Below, in pieces: positions 1 through 12,728 of a DNA stretch of 64,000 nucleotides (the first letter of the stretch is position 1; each line of letters opens with the position of its first letter). Under the pieces are notes generated by a model. It saw only the letters and a program-made list of their open reading frames with translations. It searched no databases and was not told where the DNA came from. The DNA is taken from assembly GCA_022376515.1 (NCBI GenBank), contig WTXI01000009.1, forward strand, positions 620,001-684,000. Direction: 5' to 3'. This DNA is from Lactifluus volemus. Lineage: Eukaryota > Basidiomycota > Agaricomycetes > Russulales > Russulaceae. Both the position numbers and the translations under genes were made by a program.

Positions 1-2200
1 TTTAACACTAGGCCCCGAGAGGATGGGATGCTGGGAAGCCAGTCGCTTACATTATACCATGCCGACTTCTGTCTTAAGATGGTCGGGTGCACAGCGCTGA
101 TACTGTAAAAAGAGATTCAGGGTAGTCGGAACTTTTGGCAAAGAAGGCACAAGTATATACTACTTCATTGACAACGAATGGTCTGAGGAGGTCCTAGGGA
201 CCATCGAATTGAACGTTTCTAGACCGCCAGATGTCCGGCATATTCGGGAATCTTGATCGAGGGCCGCGTATATGACAAATACCGCGTCGACTTCGCAGTA
301 TTTGAGAACGTTGTCGTAGGAAGCTACCTACAAATCCACATGGGTTGTTGCGGCAGTTTGCAGATGACAAGACCGTTTCAAGGGTTGATGCAGCGCCAGG
401 GCCGAGAAGCCAGCTGCACAAGGGCATCTAAGTCGTGGAACCCCAGGGCATGGCGAGCCGTATACTACAACTCGGAGGTGCCACAGTCAGATTGATGATG
501 CCAAGATTATTGGAGCTGACGTGCCTTAAGTTCGCAATGGGGCCAATGCGGGCGTGAGCCAATGGAGGCACAACATCTGATGGGCGTAGCACGCGGATGG
601 GAAGGCGGAGAGAAGGTTGGAAAGAACAAGGAATGTAATTGGCGTAGAATGGAACCATTGTCATGGTGGTGATGTATCAACGGGAGCGCCCTCGCTCCTG
701 GGGACAGTCGACGGTTTGACATAGATATGTTAAGCCAAAGGGCGAGAAAGATATGTAATAAGCTAGAAAGACTAACCTGGGACGACTTTGACGGGACCTG
801 ACAGATTTCTACGATGGCTTGTCGGTGTGGGAATCCATATAGGTACATAGTAAGGCACCTCTAATATAAATTTTCCGAGAAATCGGAAAGTGGCGCTAGA
901 GTCGTATTGACGTCAGAGACAATAGCTGTAGGACAGATCGGGTTCTGGAAGCCTAATTGACACGGTACTGCACCGTCTCCGAAATTGCTTTTTGTGTATT
1001 TCAAGCTCGTAGCACATGTACGACCGATTTGAAATTGTGCTCTCCTAGAATCCTTGAATTCGCTGCGGAGTACAATTAGGGCCGATCTGGTCATCTGTCC
1101 GTTTTGATAGGAATTTATTAAGTCACCGCATGCATTTCATGAGTTGCACTGCTTTGTGGCAGCCAATGTAGAGGCTCCGTGCCGTGTTGTGTTGGCTGAT
1201 AAGTCGTCTCTGTGCCTTAATCCAAATGCAACTGGTTAAATTCAGGATACGGGATCCTTGATTATTATAGGACACTCAACAGAGCCACCTCTATGCCCAA
1301 TAATGGGAAGATGAGGGAGGAGAGAGGAAGGGGACCCGACTAAAGATGGTTTCGGAGAGGCAGAAGCCGAAAGTGCATCTGTCAAGCCAGTAGTTTACTA
1401 GCATAGAAGCCTGAAAGGGTAGCGCAAACAATTAGGACCATCAAGAGCCAGAAAATGAGCAACGAGTACAAAAACGAGAGAAGGGGGTGCCACGAATGCA
1501 ACCATCAGTCAGAGAAGCAGTGTCTGAGGTTTGTTGACCGTGTACAGAAGCCGAGTAAAAGAAACGTAAAACGAGCACGGAGCCAACGACTGGAAGGTCG
1601 GGGGGGACCGTGAAAGTGATCAGGAACCGGGCTACAATGTCCGTACCCGTGACAGAGCGGAGGCACAGGACCGTCAACGTCATGTCACTGAACTCTAGGG
1701 TGAAGGCGATGGTCAGAAAGTTTGATTATCGCGCATACATCTCTGTTGGAGACGAGGGAAAAAAGGTGACAGGGGGCGGTGAAGAAGTACGGAAGCGGTA
1801 AGACGGGGGAAGTGTGGAAAAGAAAAAAGAAAAAAAAAGGGAGAGAGATGATTCTGGACCAGGAGTGACTTTCTGGGTTAAAGGTCATAAAGCCGGTCAG
1901 GGATCAAGTTGAACGAGAAGAATTGAAAGAGGAAAGGGAAGGGACGGGATAAGAAACCAAACCCGAAGTGGAAAGAGCGTGAAATGTAATTTGAAATTAT
2001 GGCAGCGCCCAAGCGCGTTTCGACTCGACTCGCGTTCCAAAGACCGAGTTGAGGACGTGTTTTACTGGGAAATCGCGAACGCATCGCCCGGTCGCACAGG
2101 AACAGATCTCGAACTTGCGGAATCTTTGAGGTGCTATGTTCAAAGTAGGAATGCATTTGGATCTCGCCACTCCGCACGGATGATATAACATCGCGTTCCC
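1..2200. other. No recognisable gene
   Basis: Only short, mutually overlapping reading frames occur here and none resembles a known family. There are purine-rich stretches around 1810-1850 and 1910-1975. I cannot exclude a degenerate gene on either strand. Confidence 0.5.
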
Positions 2201-2209
2201 CCCGAATCG

Positions 2210-2217
2210 TATAAATA
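2210..2217 (+). promoter_or_regulatory. TATA-like box of the Moco-sulfurase-like gene
   Basis: TATAAATA lies about 50 bp before the chosen ATG at 2268. It supports that start, because transcription would begin close to or just upstream of the ATG. Confidence 0.5.
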
Positions 2218-2267
2218 TCCACCATTTTTTTAATGCTTTCAGACCATTCTCCTCAATTGTACCGATC

Positions 2268-4373
2268 ATGGGTAACAATCACTCCCAACCTACCTCTAAT
2301 GTACAACCAGCTTCCGCTTTCCGTCCAAGGTCGCTCAAGCATCACAAATCAAGTCCTCACTCACTCAGACTGTTCCCTGCTCGCGAATCGTCTTCTTCCA
2401 TCTCTAGAAGCTCATCACCTTCCTTCAACAGCTTCTCAGAAAAGTACTATGAAAAGGAAAAAGAAAACCATCACCCTAGTCGAACGCGAGGGCCACCTGT
2501 CCGCTTATCTCCACCCACGACTGCCACATCCGTCCACTCTCTTTCCGAACCAGTACATGCCCACATTATTCTCCCTTCCCCCGCGGCAGGCCTTCTTTCG
2601 GCACCATCTTCAAGAGGATTTACCTCACAATCCGATTCCGCTTATTCTCGCTTCCTTCACGACTATCCCCAGTACGCATCTAGTTGGCATATCGACGCTC
2701 TACGCCGCTCCGAATACAGCCGGCTCGCACCGAATGAGACATATGTAGACTATATGGGTGGCGCTCTCTATCCCGCAAGCCTCATTTCCGTTCACGCCGA
2801 ATTCCTACAAAACGCTGTTCTCGGCAATACCCATTCGGAGAGCGCAAGGTACGCTTATAATCCATCATCCCAGGTTGTGACTCCCTACTCACAGTACTTG
2901 CAGCTCGAAGCTGTCTGCCGCACTGACAGCTACAGCGAGGGCAGCCGTACTTTCGTTCTTTAATGCTCCACAGGGGTCAACAGTCATCTTCACAGCCAAT
3001 GCAAGTGCAGCTCTAAAACTTGTTGGAGAGGCATTCCCCTTCACACCAAGTGCCGCGTTCATCCTTCCAGAAGACGCCCACAACTCAGTGCACGGCATTC
3101 GTGAATTTGCGAGAGCAAAAAAAGCACCTATTGTTTATCTCCCTTCCCCTTCACGTGGCGGCGTGCGCGTCAGGGAGGCATTTGTGGGTGCACCTTCATT
3201 TTTTTGTGCACTGGTGTCCCATTAACGCGCATATATGCATCACTAGGCCCTCATCGACAAGCATCGCCCGCCTCCAGGCATCCCTGCACTATTCGCATAT
3301 ACCGGGCAATCAAACATCACCAACTCAAAGCCGCCACTTGCGGTTCTTGCTCATGCCACCTCGCGTGGCTTCACCACCCTACTTGACGCTGCAGCACTTG
3401 CACCCTCCACACCCATTGATCTGACGCAAACTCCAGTCGACGCGGCCGCGGTCAGCTTCTACAAGATGTTTGGATTTCCGACAGGCGTTGGGGCGCTTAT
3501 CCTCGCACCAGGGATCGGTGACTGGCTCAGAGAGAAACGACCATGGTTTGCTGGTGGCACGGTCGACGTCGTGCAGGTTCCGGGTATTGCTATTGGTCGT
3601 ACCGCAGCCATTGATGAGGCATTCGAGGTTAGCCTTGTCATGGTATAACCGTACTGATGCGCATACCTGACACAAAATCTAGGATGGGACGCTCAACTAC
3701 ACACTCCTTCCTGCTGTCACGACAGGTCTCCGTCTTCTCAGTGCATATCTCCCGGCTTTGCCGGCCCGAGTTGCCGCGCTCTCTGCCTCCTGTGCACATT
3801 ACCTTGAAAACCTCCGCTGGCCACGAACTGGTTCTCTGGCTGTGCGTGTACTTTCACGCATTCCGGGTATGCCGGCGGAGCCAGGCGAGACATCGCAAGG
3901 CGCAGGTGGCATAGTCTCCTGCCTCATGCTCGATGTAAGTCTTCACAGCGTGAATGAATTCACAATTCCAATGCAAACTCTCTTTATAGGAACAAGGTGA
4001 CCCCATTCCCCTGTCGCGTGTAGCAGCTCATGCTGCTGCAAACGGGATAGCGCTGCGCACAGGTTGCATGTGTAACCCGGGCGGTGCAGCGGCGTTGCTT
4101 TCCCTTGGTAGCTTGATGGCCGTGCTTGGGCGGGGTGATGCAAATCACCCCCCAACTCTACGCGCGCTTGAAGAAGCGGCTGGGCGCGAACTCGGCGTTG
4201 TGCGGATCAGTTTCGGCCTAGCAAGTTGTTGGACAGACGTTTGGCGGGTGCGGAGCTGGGTGGTCCAGGCGTTGAAGGACGAGTGGGTCATCAAACCTTC
4301 AGCACTAGTTCCCCATGCAGACGAGATTGATGGAGAGGCGGGCTTTGGGGGTGTCGTAGGAAGGGCGATTTGA
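2268..4373 (+). CDS. Aminotransferase class V / molybdenum cofactor sulfurase-like protein
   Basis: PLP-dependent class V aminotransferase fold, the NifS-like part of Moco sulfurases. My splicing uses exons 2268-2848, 2895-3187, 3278-3627, 3683-3934 and 3990-4373, which total 1860 nt (619 aa) with no internal stop. The first ~115 residues are Ser/Pro-rich and probably disordered. The family signature follows: VDYMGGALYP and GNTHSES near residues 165-195, VIFTANASAALKLVGEAF, then FYKMFGFPTGVGAL with the PLP-binding lysine, and RTGCMCNPGG with the cysteine expected to carry the persulfide. The protein ends soon after the aminotransferase domain and has no MOSC domain, so it is the stand-alone form rather than full-length Moco sulfurase. 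The substrate is not shown. The second intron (90 nt) is the least certain. It is single copy here and looks like ordinary core genome. Confidence 0.88.
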
Positions 4374-6380
4374 TGTGGGTCTTTCTTGATCAGGATCTCG
4401 TGTTGGGTGGAGCGTAACTTATTGATGTCACGTAAGCAGTTATAGGTCCGCTGCTGTTATATTATCTCGTAACGCATGTCTTTTGTCGGTATTTACTGTA
4501 TATTCGTGGTCTACAGGAAATGTAAAACATCATTGCCGTTTCAACCTCGTGATTGTGATTTTGACTCTTGTGAGAATGATGATCAGTCATGCCACCCTTT
4601 TTTAGGATCTTAAGATCTTATGACTCATTCTTCAGTATATCCACCCTTTGGATTTCCTAAGTTTGGTTCAAAGCATCGTCTTAATCGAGGTACTTATTGT
4701 CCAACATTGTACTGTGTACTGTACTAGGTACATTTCCTAAGCTTTTCGATATGTAGTCTCAAGCAACTCGGATCACCGATCGCGAACAACACCCTTAAGC
4801 GATTGTGGGGCTGTGGCAACGTGATGATGCTAGGGTCAAGTCAGCCCTGTCTGCCCTGATAAAGTGACGCCGGACCCATTTTAATTTTTGATCCCATCTG
4901 ATGGAATTTGATCTGCCAGCGTTGTGCTATACTCAAGGCTATACTGCTAGTAATAGTGTGTATTCCTTGATAACTTTAATCATCGCATTCGTTTTCCGGT
5001 CATGGGGGATGGATCATTGATAAAAATAGTCGGTCCGTCTCCAAAGTGTTTTTCGTTTAAACGAGTTATGGAAAAGAAAGTTTTGGGGTTCCTGGGAGAA
5101 GGACAAGGACAAGCAAAACCGACAACCGGCCCGGGGAGTTACATTCTACCGCCAGCCGCCACAACCCGTTTCTGCCTCGCGTACAAGACCGTAGTAACTT
5201 ACTTTTTGCTTTCTTTTCGACGCCTTGTTCCGTTCATCGCCTCACCCAACTGAAAATTCCGCAGCGCTGAATTCAACCATCATGACCTAGTAAAAACCAA
5301 AGTGTTTTTTTCTCTCTGTTACTGTGCAAATCGGACGTTGCACGGTGTAAGTTTAAAAAAAGTAAGCGTGGGCTCTTGTTTCTCTTATGGGGGACCGCTT
5401 GTAGAAAATTTATTAACAAAATTGACTGACCGTCGCGTAACTTAACGGGTACCTGAAATGGACGACAGTTAAAGCTGTGTAAGACCTTTTTGCAAGGGAT
5501 TGAAAGCCTAGGAGAAACCCTCGGCGCTGTATATACGCATAGTGAGGCATACCTACTACTATGAGTTCGAACAGAGGATGTTGGGGGAAACTTGGGAAAG
5601 TTACGGAGAAAAAGGAGAGTGGTGACGCTTCCCACTGCGGTGCAATCTCAGACCTGTAACTTGGTTACTTGCGATGCAGTAACCCGAGTAAACTTGAAGC
5701 GTGCTGTAGCGCAGACGTCTAAGGAACCACGGACGTCTAGTAAGGAACCGGTTGTAGGTTGGCGTTGCCGGGTTGTCACTTCCAGCGGACTGAGTCTGAA
5801 CTATTGTACTAGCATCAAGCAGTGAAACTCGAACCATTCAAAAAACAAGACCGAACCTGAGTTTGTAAAATTTTAAAACATAGGAATGTGGCCAAAGGTG
5901 GGTTATACTGTAAGTACCTGGTAAAACGTGCCTTTTATCTATTTGGCTTGATAACTGAAGTACCTGTTTCACCCAGTGTTTTCGTCCCTTTGACGGTCTT
6001 CTAAATTTCATAAGACTGATTCTCTATCGGGCGATTAGAACAAAGCAATCTCCAAAGTTTCATTTTCCGGAACTTGAAACTCGGGAACTCAAAAGATTCC
6101 CGAAAACTAGCCACTTTCTAACCACACCTCGTGGATAGTCGGTGACGTAGGTTTCACCGGCTTCTGTCACTCGTTGTTTAGATCCTTAGAGGCGGCTCTA
6201 TAGGTTTCCGAGTCCGAGTCTATATCTCCTAGCTATCCCGTTTCAGATAGAAACCTTGGGTAGAAACCCCGGAAACTAAGATGGACCAACATATGTTTAA
6301 GTCGTCTGCTTGCAAGTTTCACCCCATTGGGAGTGGTAATACCAAAATCGCTCAAAATAATGGCGCCGACACCTCACACA
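4374..6380. other. Intergenic, no gene recognised
   Basis: AT-richer sequence with short open frames such as 5002-5253 (+) and 5273-5635 (-) that resemble nothing I know. The right end is the left border of the P450 duplication. Confidence 0.5.
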
Positions 6381-6395
6381 GCGCACCGCCATTAA

Positions 6396-8504
6396 TTATT
6401 CTACCAGAAGCTCATTCACAGTGGCGCGCACGAGCTCGGCGGCAACTTCCGAGCGTGGGAGTATCGAACACCTAAACGGTTCAGGGTATCTAGTGCAGTT
6501 GATCTCCCTGAGAAACACGTACACAAGAAAATAATGGGAGAGGAACTTACGACACGACTCCGGACAAATATACCCTCTTTGGCGGGTCGCCCTCGACAGG
6601 TGATATCTTGAACACAGCAAGCACGTTCGCTATGGCTGCCCACACGCTCGTCTCCGCCAAGAAGCGACCCGGACACTCACGCCGCCCGAAACCGAACACC
6701 TGTTCTGGGAAAGCAGGTGCGTCGGGAGCAAGCCAGCGTTCCGGGTGGAATCGGTTTGGGTCGGGGAATATGATAGGGTCGTACATCATAGCCCTACAAA
6801 AGAATGGATTGACACATTTGATGAATGAAGAAGGTTCGAGACGAAAGGAGAAGGGGGTAGGAGGCGCACCATACATTCCCGATTACGGTGGAACCTGCTG
6901 GGATGAAGTAACCCTTGTAAATATCGTTCTGAGTGACGCGGTGCTCGATAGCTGGAAGGTACTTATTTATATCGGCTCGGTCATAGGGTACGATATATAC
7001 GCACCCAGTGGGACGATAGGGTGCCAGCGAAAGACCTCCTTCACGACTGCTTTTACGTATGGAAGTTCAGATTCGTCTGAGAACTCTGGAAGTCGTGAAC
7101 CCCCAAGAACGGCGTCGATCTCGGCTTGTGCAGAACGTTGCACTTCTGGGTACAGTGCCATTGCCATAAAGAAGGTGAGAAGTGCGGCGACCGTCTAGTT
7201 GGAAATAGGTCGGGCCAAGGTAATCACAGTCCAGCTAGACAGAACATACAGTGTCTGCACCGCCAACATACATGTTTGCTGGGGCTATCTTTGCAAGTAG
7301 GACGTCTTCTGCAGTGGAGTTTTCATTGAGATGTGACGTCATGTCGCCAGCTACAGAGTATTTGGCCGTCCCATCAGCCTGGACACAAGAAACAGAGATC
7401 ATAACATCGATTACTGTGCTGAAAGGAGGAAACAGCATACGAGAGCAGATTGAACCACAGCGTATGGTTCATTAATTGTGTTGTCCACAATGGGTATCCA
7501 TTTCTGAGCTTCGCGTTTGAAGCCGGCGCCAGGGAACCAGAAAGGCATATATATCACTTAATTCCACGTTGTAAGGGGTGTTTGGAAGGAGAAGAGAGAG
7601 GAACCCACACCATGGGATCATGCTGAATAACCTGCCGCCCGATTGTGTTGCGAGTGAGAGGGAATGCAACATTTTCTCCGCTGTTGCAACGTATGGATCA
7701 TTCTTTGGAAGTACATCGATGCCATACGCAATTCCTAAAATGATCTTTCCTGCCATACTTTTTTGAAACGTTATGATACGAGAAAGGTCAGTTGACGAGG
7801 TGTAACCCACTGTCGCAGGTGCTGAGAGAAATTTTCAGGTGATTCAAGCAAATCTTGAAGCAGACAGTGCATTACGTGTTGCTCGAGCGGATGGTACCGT
7901 TTTATTTCAGTGGAGCTAAGGTGCCGGTGAAAGGCGCGACGGACACTGCGCCATCTCGAACCGTTTGAAATCCAGGCAATCAACCAGTCCGCTCTAATGC
8001 TAGACAGTGTTATCAGTGAAAACTGACGCAAGCCAAGCTAAGTGGGAAACCCACAGGCGAGTAACAGCAGGCAATGGAGGCCTGAGGGATAAGATATAGC
8101 TAAGCCTGGATACGCAGCCTTCCAGTGCACTTTCCCGTACCTATCTGAATAGATCGACGAGCGCTTGATAAACAGCTCATTACCAGCCTCTATAGAGTTG
8201 ACAATGATCACATGGGTGCCGACGACATCGACATGTACAACCTCTGACCCTGAACAAGTCCTGCCTGATGAGTTTTGACAGTGAGGATGCACTGAACCAT
8301 ACCATACTCATCGGACCATTTCCGATAAGTGAGCCATTCCTCTCGTGAGGGTATATCAAGTAGATTTCCAATAACCGGCAAGCGCTTGGGTCCTGGGGGA
8401 TACGGCAGGCTGCCGCTGCGGGTATCGTCCGCGACATATAAGACGATGACAAGAAGGAGGACACCTGAGAGGAAAGTAATTGCAAGCTGGGTGAGGGTTA
8501 ACAT
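6396..8504 (-). CDS. Cytochrome P450, family A copy 1
   Basis: Microsomal haem-thiolate monooxygenase. I read 11 exons: 8504-8303, 8249-8141, a 27-nt mini-exon 8081-8055, 7999-7811, 7757-7609, 7556-7441, 7378-7250, 7194-7005, 6951-6870, 6793-6551 and 6507-6396. They total 1548 nt (515 aa) in one frame. The N-terminus is a membrane anchor ([20 protein letters not shown]) followed by the hinge [16 protein letters not shown]. The I-helix motif GGADTT is split by intron 7. The K-helix ExxR motif is EVFR, the PERW segment reads FHPERWLAP, and the haem loop is [11 protein letters not shown] with the cysteine ligand. The C-terminus [14 protein letters not shown] is typical of basidiomycete P450s. 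All key motifs are intact, so it is probably functional. The substrate is unknown. It has a nearly identical tandem paralogue at 10565-12669. Confidence 0.92.
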
Positions 8505-8553
8505 GACGCCGTAGCGCGCATGGAATGCAAGAGGGCATACGATTTGACTGAAC

Positions 8554-8566
8554 TTATATATATATA
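8554..8566 (-). promoter_or_regulatory. TATA box of P450-A1
   Basis: An alternating TA run about 50 bp upstream of the ATG at 8504 on the minus strand. A matching run lies at 12719-12728 before the paralogue. Confidence 0.5.
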
Positions 8567-9600
8567 CGAGCCCAACTATCTAGCCAATGGGTGGAGCCCG
8601 TTATCAAAGGCGCAAGGCGACAACAGGGTTCAGATCGAGGAGATTTTTCCAAATAGAGAAGAGTGACAGAGGAACTCGAAGAGGGCGGGTAAAACCAGGG
8701 TCGATATGACCAAGCTGAGTGGTGGATGCTTTCGGCGAAGAATACAGCATCGGTATGTTTTGGGCGTGAGAATGACCAAACGAGACGAGGGAGCGAGTGG
8801 TAGTTCTTCGGGTCTACTATCCGGAAGGTGGGCTAACCTTTATGTCCGTTTTCAGATATACACGACAGCTACTCCAAATATTGGACATATACCGTGACGA
8901 TGGTCTCTGAGTCACTGAAGTGAACATAATCAAGGGGAGTGCAGCGACCCCCGGCCCACACGTGTAGACCTTCTTTACAGAACATATCCGCAGACCAGCA
9001 AATTTTTTAATGCGGGGATAACTAAAGATGACTGCCCACGTACAAGTTTGTTTGTCCCGTGAGTGGATACGAATTACTGAATCGGACTACAACCAGGAAT
9101 CGATCTCGGGATTTGAGACTTGTCCACCCACCCAGACGTAATAGGTCATGAGGTCTCTGATAAAAGGCTTCTTTATTCCCGAGAGAAGGGTGTCTGTCGC
9201 TATAGTACTACCTGGAGCGACAGTTGTCAGTTTTGACTTTTAAGCCTACCACTGACGCGAAGCAAGTCAGTAAAAATTTTCGATCTTCATTTCAAGTTAT
9301 AGTAAGAGCGAAGGAATTAGGTGGGCCGAACCTCCCAACAATGCCTAAGTTACTGTATTCTACGGACTCCCAATGAGTGTCCACGTGACAATGGCCGCGG
9401 GGGCTTCAAATTTGGATAGATCCTTTCCTTCCCCCAGTTTCTTCTCTAACTTAATTCCGGCTCTCAGAAACAGTGACGACCACTATTGTACGTCAATTTC
9501 TACTTCAGCCCTGTAGGGCTAACCCTGATCTACTGTCCTCGGAAGTGCGATTTCCACACCTAGGGCCGGTGTCGTGCCACGATCACGTTCTGACGTTGAT
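8567..9600. other. Upstream flank of P450-A1
   Basis: This is homologous to the flank of P450-A2 (12730-13740) but carries indels. No gene is seen. It probably holds the P450 regulatory sequence. Confidence 0.45.
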
Positions 9601-10027
9601 CAGCCAGCAAACCTGACCTCTCGACTCCTCGTCCTCAGAGGTTCGCGCCAGTACTGTGCAAGACATGGCCGCGCATACTCTCGGACAGCATGGTTAAAAA
9701 TTAGTAGATGAGGTTAAAGAAGCGTGACTTACGCGCTGACCTTCTTGCTGCGGAAGCCGACACACGTGTCAAGAAATGCAAGGCGGCAGGCCACGGGTTA
9801 CCAGTGGAAGATAGACCACCGGCTCCTGCAGTAATCGAGGAATAGGGAGGCGAGAAATCGGTGAAAGGTTTTACAAGGAGCATCAGCGATGGATAGGGAT
9901 GCAGACAGTGACGAAGAGGGAAGATGCAGGTCGTCCGAGGGATACCAAGTGTGTGTGTGGTGTTGTATTTCTGTCCTGACACTCATCTAATCTGCTGATA
10001 CCCGCGAAGAAGCAGAGACCGCAAGGA
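9600..10027. repeat. Dispersed duplicate block c, copy 1
   Basis: About 400 bp that matches 16490-16880 in the same orientation. On the plus strand both copies keep a frame ending KAAG...LPVED...APAVIEE then stop, with a 6-nt in-frame difference. On the minus strand both keep a frame with Y-W-x-E-P-L-R-T. One of these is probably an old exon. I do not recognise the family. Confidence 0.6.
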
Positions 10028-10034
10028 TATATAC
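10028..10034 (+). promoter_or_regulatory. Core promoter of NTF2-like genes (three copies)
   Basis: A short TATATA-type box precedes each NTF2-like ATG at the same distance: here, at about 23491 and at about 35501. The sequence between box and ATG is also conserved (ACGATGGAAG at the start codon), so the promoter was copied with the gene. Confidence 0.45.
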
Positions 10035-10044
10035 GCGCACAACG

Positions 10045-10540
10045 ATGGAAGCCACATTCGAAGTTCCCAAGAACTCTTCTCCACAGGTCAAGACGATCCT
10101 GCAGTGCACTACCTCGATCTCGTCAAAATGTTTAATCTCGACGGACTCGACAAACTCTTCACTGATTTCGTCCAGTCGACGCGGCCCTTATCTCTCAACG
10201 TGCCCTTAAAAAAACAACCTTGTGTTCCTGAAGGGCTTATCAGAACGATGAAAGGGAGGCACCTTCAAGTTGAAGGGATTCCATCTCTTTTTTCGTTGGT
10301 CAGTTCGCACATGATGCGTTTCGGATAGATTGCTTTCTATGACGCTGCGGAGTCTGAAAAGGCCTGGGCTTATGTGCGTGAGTCTTTGCTCTCCAACCAT
10401 GGTGTTGTGTGTCGAACACTGACGGTGTCCCTGAAGGTCGTTCTGCATGGTGAACCGCCGAAAGGCAAGGCGTTCACTATCGAATGAATTTAAATGTTCA
10501 CCCTCGTCGATCACTTGGGCGTTTACAAGATCAAGGCTGT
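10045..10540 (+). pseudogene. NTF2/SnoaL-like protein, broken copy 1
   Basis: Same gene as 35520-36061 but dead. It starts with the same ATG and MEATFEVP. A 5-bp insertion after ATCCTGC (about 10100) shifts the frame, a GAT codon is lost in the FTDDF segment, and an A-run replaces the ...RTKEE... region. The last ~15 codons are missing because the left border of the P450-A2 duplication cuts in at about 10540, right after GTTATCAAACA. It does retain a 12-nt stretch (LSNH region) that the intact copy lacks, so it preserves part of the ancestral sequence. Confidence 0.85.
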
Positions 10541-10564
10541 TATCAAACAGCGCACCGCCATAAA

Positions 10565-12669
10565 TTATTCCACCGGAAACTCATTCACAGTGGCGCGCAC
10601 GAGCTCGGCGGCAACTTCCGAGCGTGGGAGTATCGAACACCTAAACGGTTCAGGGTATCTAGTGCAGTTGATCTCCCTGAGAATACGTATACAAGAAAAT
10701 TAATGGGAGAGGAACTTACGACACGACTCCGGACATATATACCCTCTTTGGTGGGTCGCCCTCGATCTGTGAGATCTTAAACACAGCGAGCACGTTCGCT
10801 ATGGCTGCCCACACGCTCGTCTCTGCTAAGAAGCGACCCGGACACTCGCGCCGCCCTAAACCGAACACCTGTTCTGGGAAAGCAGGTGCGTCGGGAGCAA
10901 GCCAGCGTTCCGGGTGGAATCGGTTTGGGTCGGGGAATAATATCGGGTCGTACATCATAGCCCTACAAAAGAATGGATTGACACATGTGATGAATGAAGA
11001 AGGTTCGGGACGAAATGAGCAGGGGGTAGGAGGCGCACCATACATTCCCGATTACGGTGGAACCTGCTGGGATGAAGTAACCCTTGTAAATATCGTTCTG
11101 AGTGACACGGTGCTCGACAGCTGGAAGGTACATAGTTATATCAGCTCGGGGAGTTGATGTCATACGTACCTAGTGGGCCGACAGGGTGCCAGCGAAAGAC
11201 CTCCTTCACGACTGCTTTTACATATGGAAGTTCAGATTCGTCTGAGAACTCTGGAAGTCGTGAACCCCCAAGAACGGCGTCGATCTCGGCTTGTGCAGAA
11301 CGTTGCACTTCTGGGTACAGTGCCATTGCCATAAAGAAGGTGAGAAGTGCGGAGACTGTCTAATTGGAAATAGGTCGGTCCAAGATAGTCATAAGTCCAG
11401 CTAGACAGGACATACGGTGTCTGCACCTCCAATATACATGTTTGCTGGGGCTATCTTTGCAAGTAGGACGTCTTCTGCAGTGGAGTTTTCATTGAGATGT
11501 GACGTCATGTCGCCAGCTACAGAGTATTTGGCCGTCCCATCGACCTAGACACAAGAAACAGAGAACATCGCATTGATTACTATACTGAAAGAAGGAAACA
11601 ACATACGAGAGCAGATTGAACCACAGCGTATGGTTCATTAATTGTGTTGTCCACAATGGGTAGCCATTTCTGAGCTTCGCGTTTGAAGCCGGCGCCAGGG
11701 AACCAGGAAGGCATATATATCACTTAATTCCACATTGTGAGGCGTGTTTAGGAGGGGGGGGGGAAAGAGGAACCCACACCATGGGATCATGCTGAATAAC
11801 CTGCCACCCGATTGTGTTGCGAGTGAGAGGGAATGCAACATTTTCTCCGCTATTGCAACGTACGGATCGTTCTGCGGAAGTACATCGATGCCATACGCAA
11901 TTCCTAGAATGATCTTTCCTGCCATACTTTTTTTATACGTTATGATACGAGAAAGGTTAGTTGACGAGGTGTAACACACTGCCGCAGGTGCTGAGAGAGA
12001 TTCTCAGGTGATTCAAGCAAATCTCGAAGCAAGCAGCGCATTGCGTGTTGCTCGAGCGGATGGTACCGTTTTATTTCAGTGGAACTGAGGTGCCGGTGAA
12101 AGGCGCGACGGACACTGCGCCATCTCGAACCGTTTGAAATGAAGGCAATCAACCAGTCCACTCTAAGGCTAGACAGCATTATCAGTCAGTACGGACGCAA
12201 GCCAAGCTAAGTGGGAAACCAACATGCGAGTAACAGCAGGCAGTGGAGGCCTGAGGAATAAGATATAGCTAAGCCTGGATACGCAGTCTTCCAGTGCCCT
12301 TCTCGCACCTATCTGAATAGATCGACGAGCGCTTGATAAACAGCTCATTACCAGCCTCTATAGAGTTGACAATGATCACATGGGTGCCGACGACATCGAC
12401 ATGTACAACCTCTGACCCTGAACAAGTTCTGCTTGATGAGTTTTGACAATGCCGATGCACTAAACCATACCATACTCATCGGACCATTTCCGATAAGTGA
12501 GCCATTCTTCTCGTGAGGGCATATCAAGTAGATTTCCAATAACCGGCAAGCGCTTGGGTCCTGGGGGATAGGGCAGGCCGTCGCTGCGGGTATGGTTAGC
12601 GACATATAGGACGATGACAAGGAGGACCCCTGAGAGGAAAGTAATTGCAAGCTGGGTGAGGGTCAACAT
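10565..12669 (-). CDS. Cytochrome P450, family A copy 2
   Basis: Tandem paralogue of P450-A1 with the same 11-exon structure: 12669-12471, 12417-12309, 12250-12224, 12168-11980, 11926-11778, 11722-11607, 11544-11416, 11359-11170, 11120-11039, 10962-10720 and 10676-10565. They total 1545 nt (514 aa) with no stop. Each exon has the same length as in A1 except the first, which is one codon shorter in the membrane anchor. The motifs are GGADTT (I-helix), EVFR (ExxR), FHPERW and [11 protein letters not shown] (haem loop). Intron lengths differ between the copies while exon lengths do not, which implies selection on the protein after duplication. The function is unknown. Two intact copies suggest dosage or divergence of substrate. 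Confidence 0.92.
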
Positions 12670-12718
12670 AATGCTGTAGCGCGCATGGAGTGCAAGGGGG
12701 CATAAGATTTGACTGAAC

Positions 12719-12728
12719 TTATATATAT
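12719..12728 (-). promoter_or_regulatory. TATA box of P450-A2
   Basis: A TA run about 50 bp upstream of the ATG at 12669, shorter than the run before A1 but in the same place. Confidence 0.5.

Larger units (their letters stand above)
6381..9570. repeat. Segmental duplication, left copy (P450-A1 unit)
   Basis: This ~3.2 kb unit matches 10551-13740 in direct orientation, including the P450 gene, its promoter and about 1 kb of upstream sequence. The left border is sharp: both copies start at GCGCACCGCCAT. The right border fades around GCAATTTCCATACCTAG. The flank is more diverged and has lost some stretches, while the coding exons remain closely similar. Confidence 0.85.

Noticed and set aside
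2233..2748. 171-codon plus-strand frame overlapping the Moco-sulfurase-like start
   Set aside because: Overlaps exon 1 in another frame. Only the frame from 2268 leads into the aminotransferase motifs.
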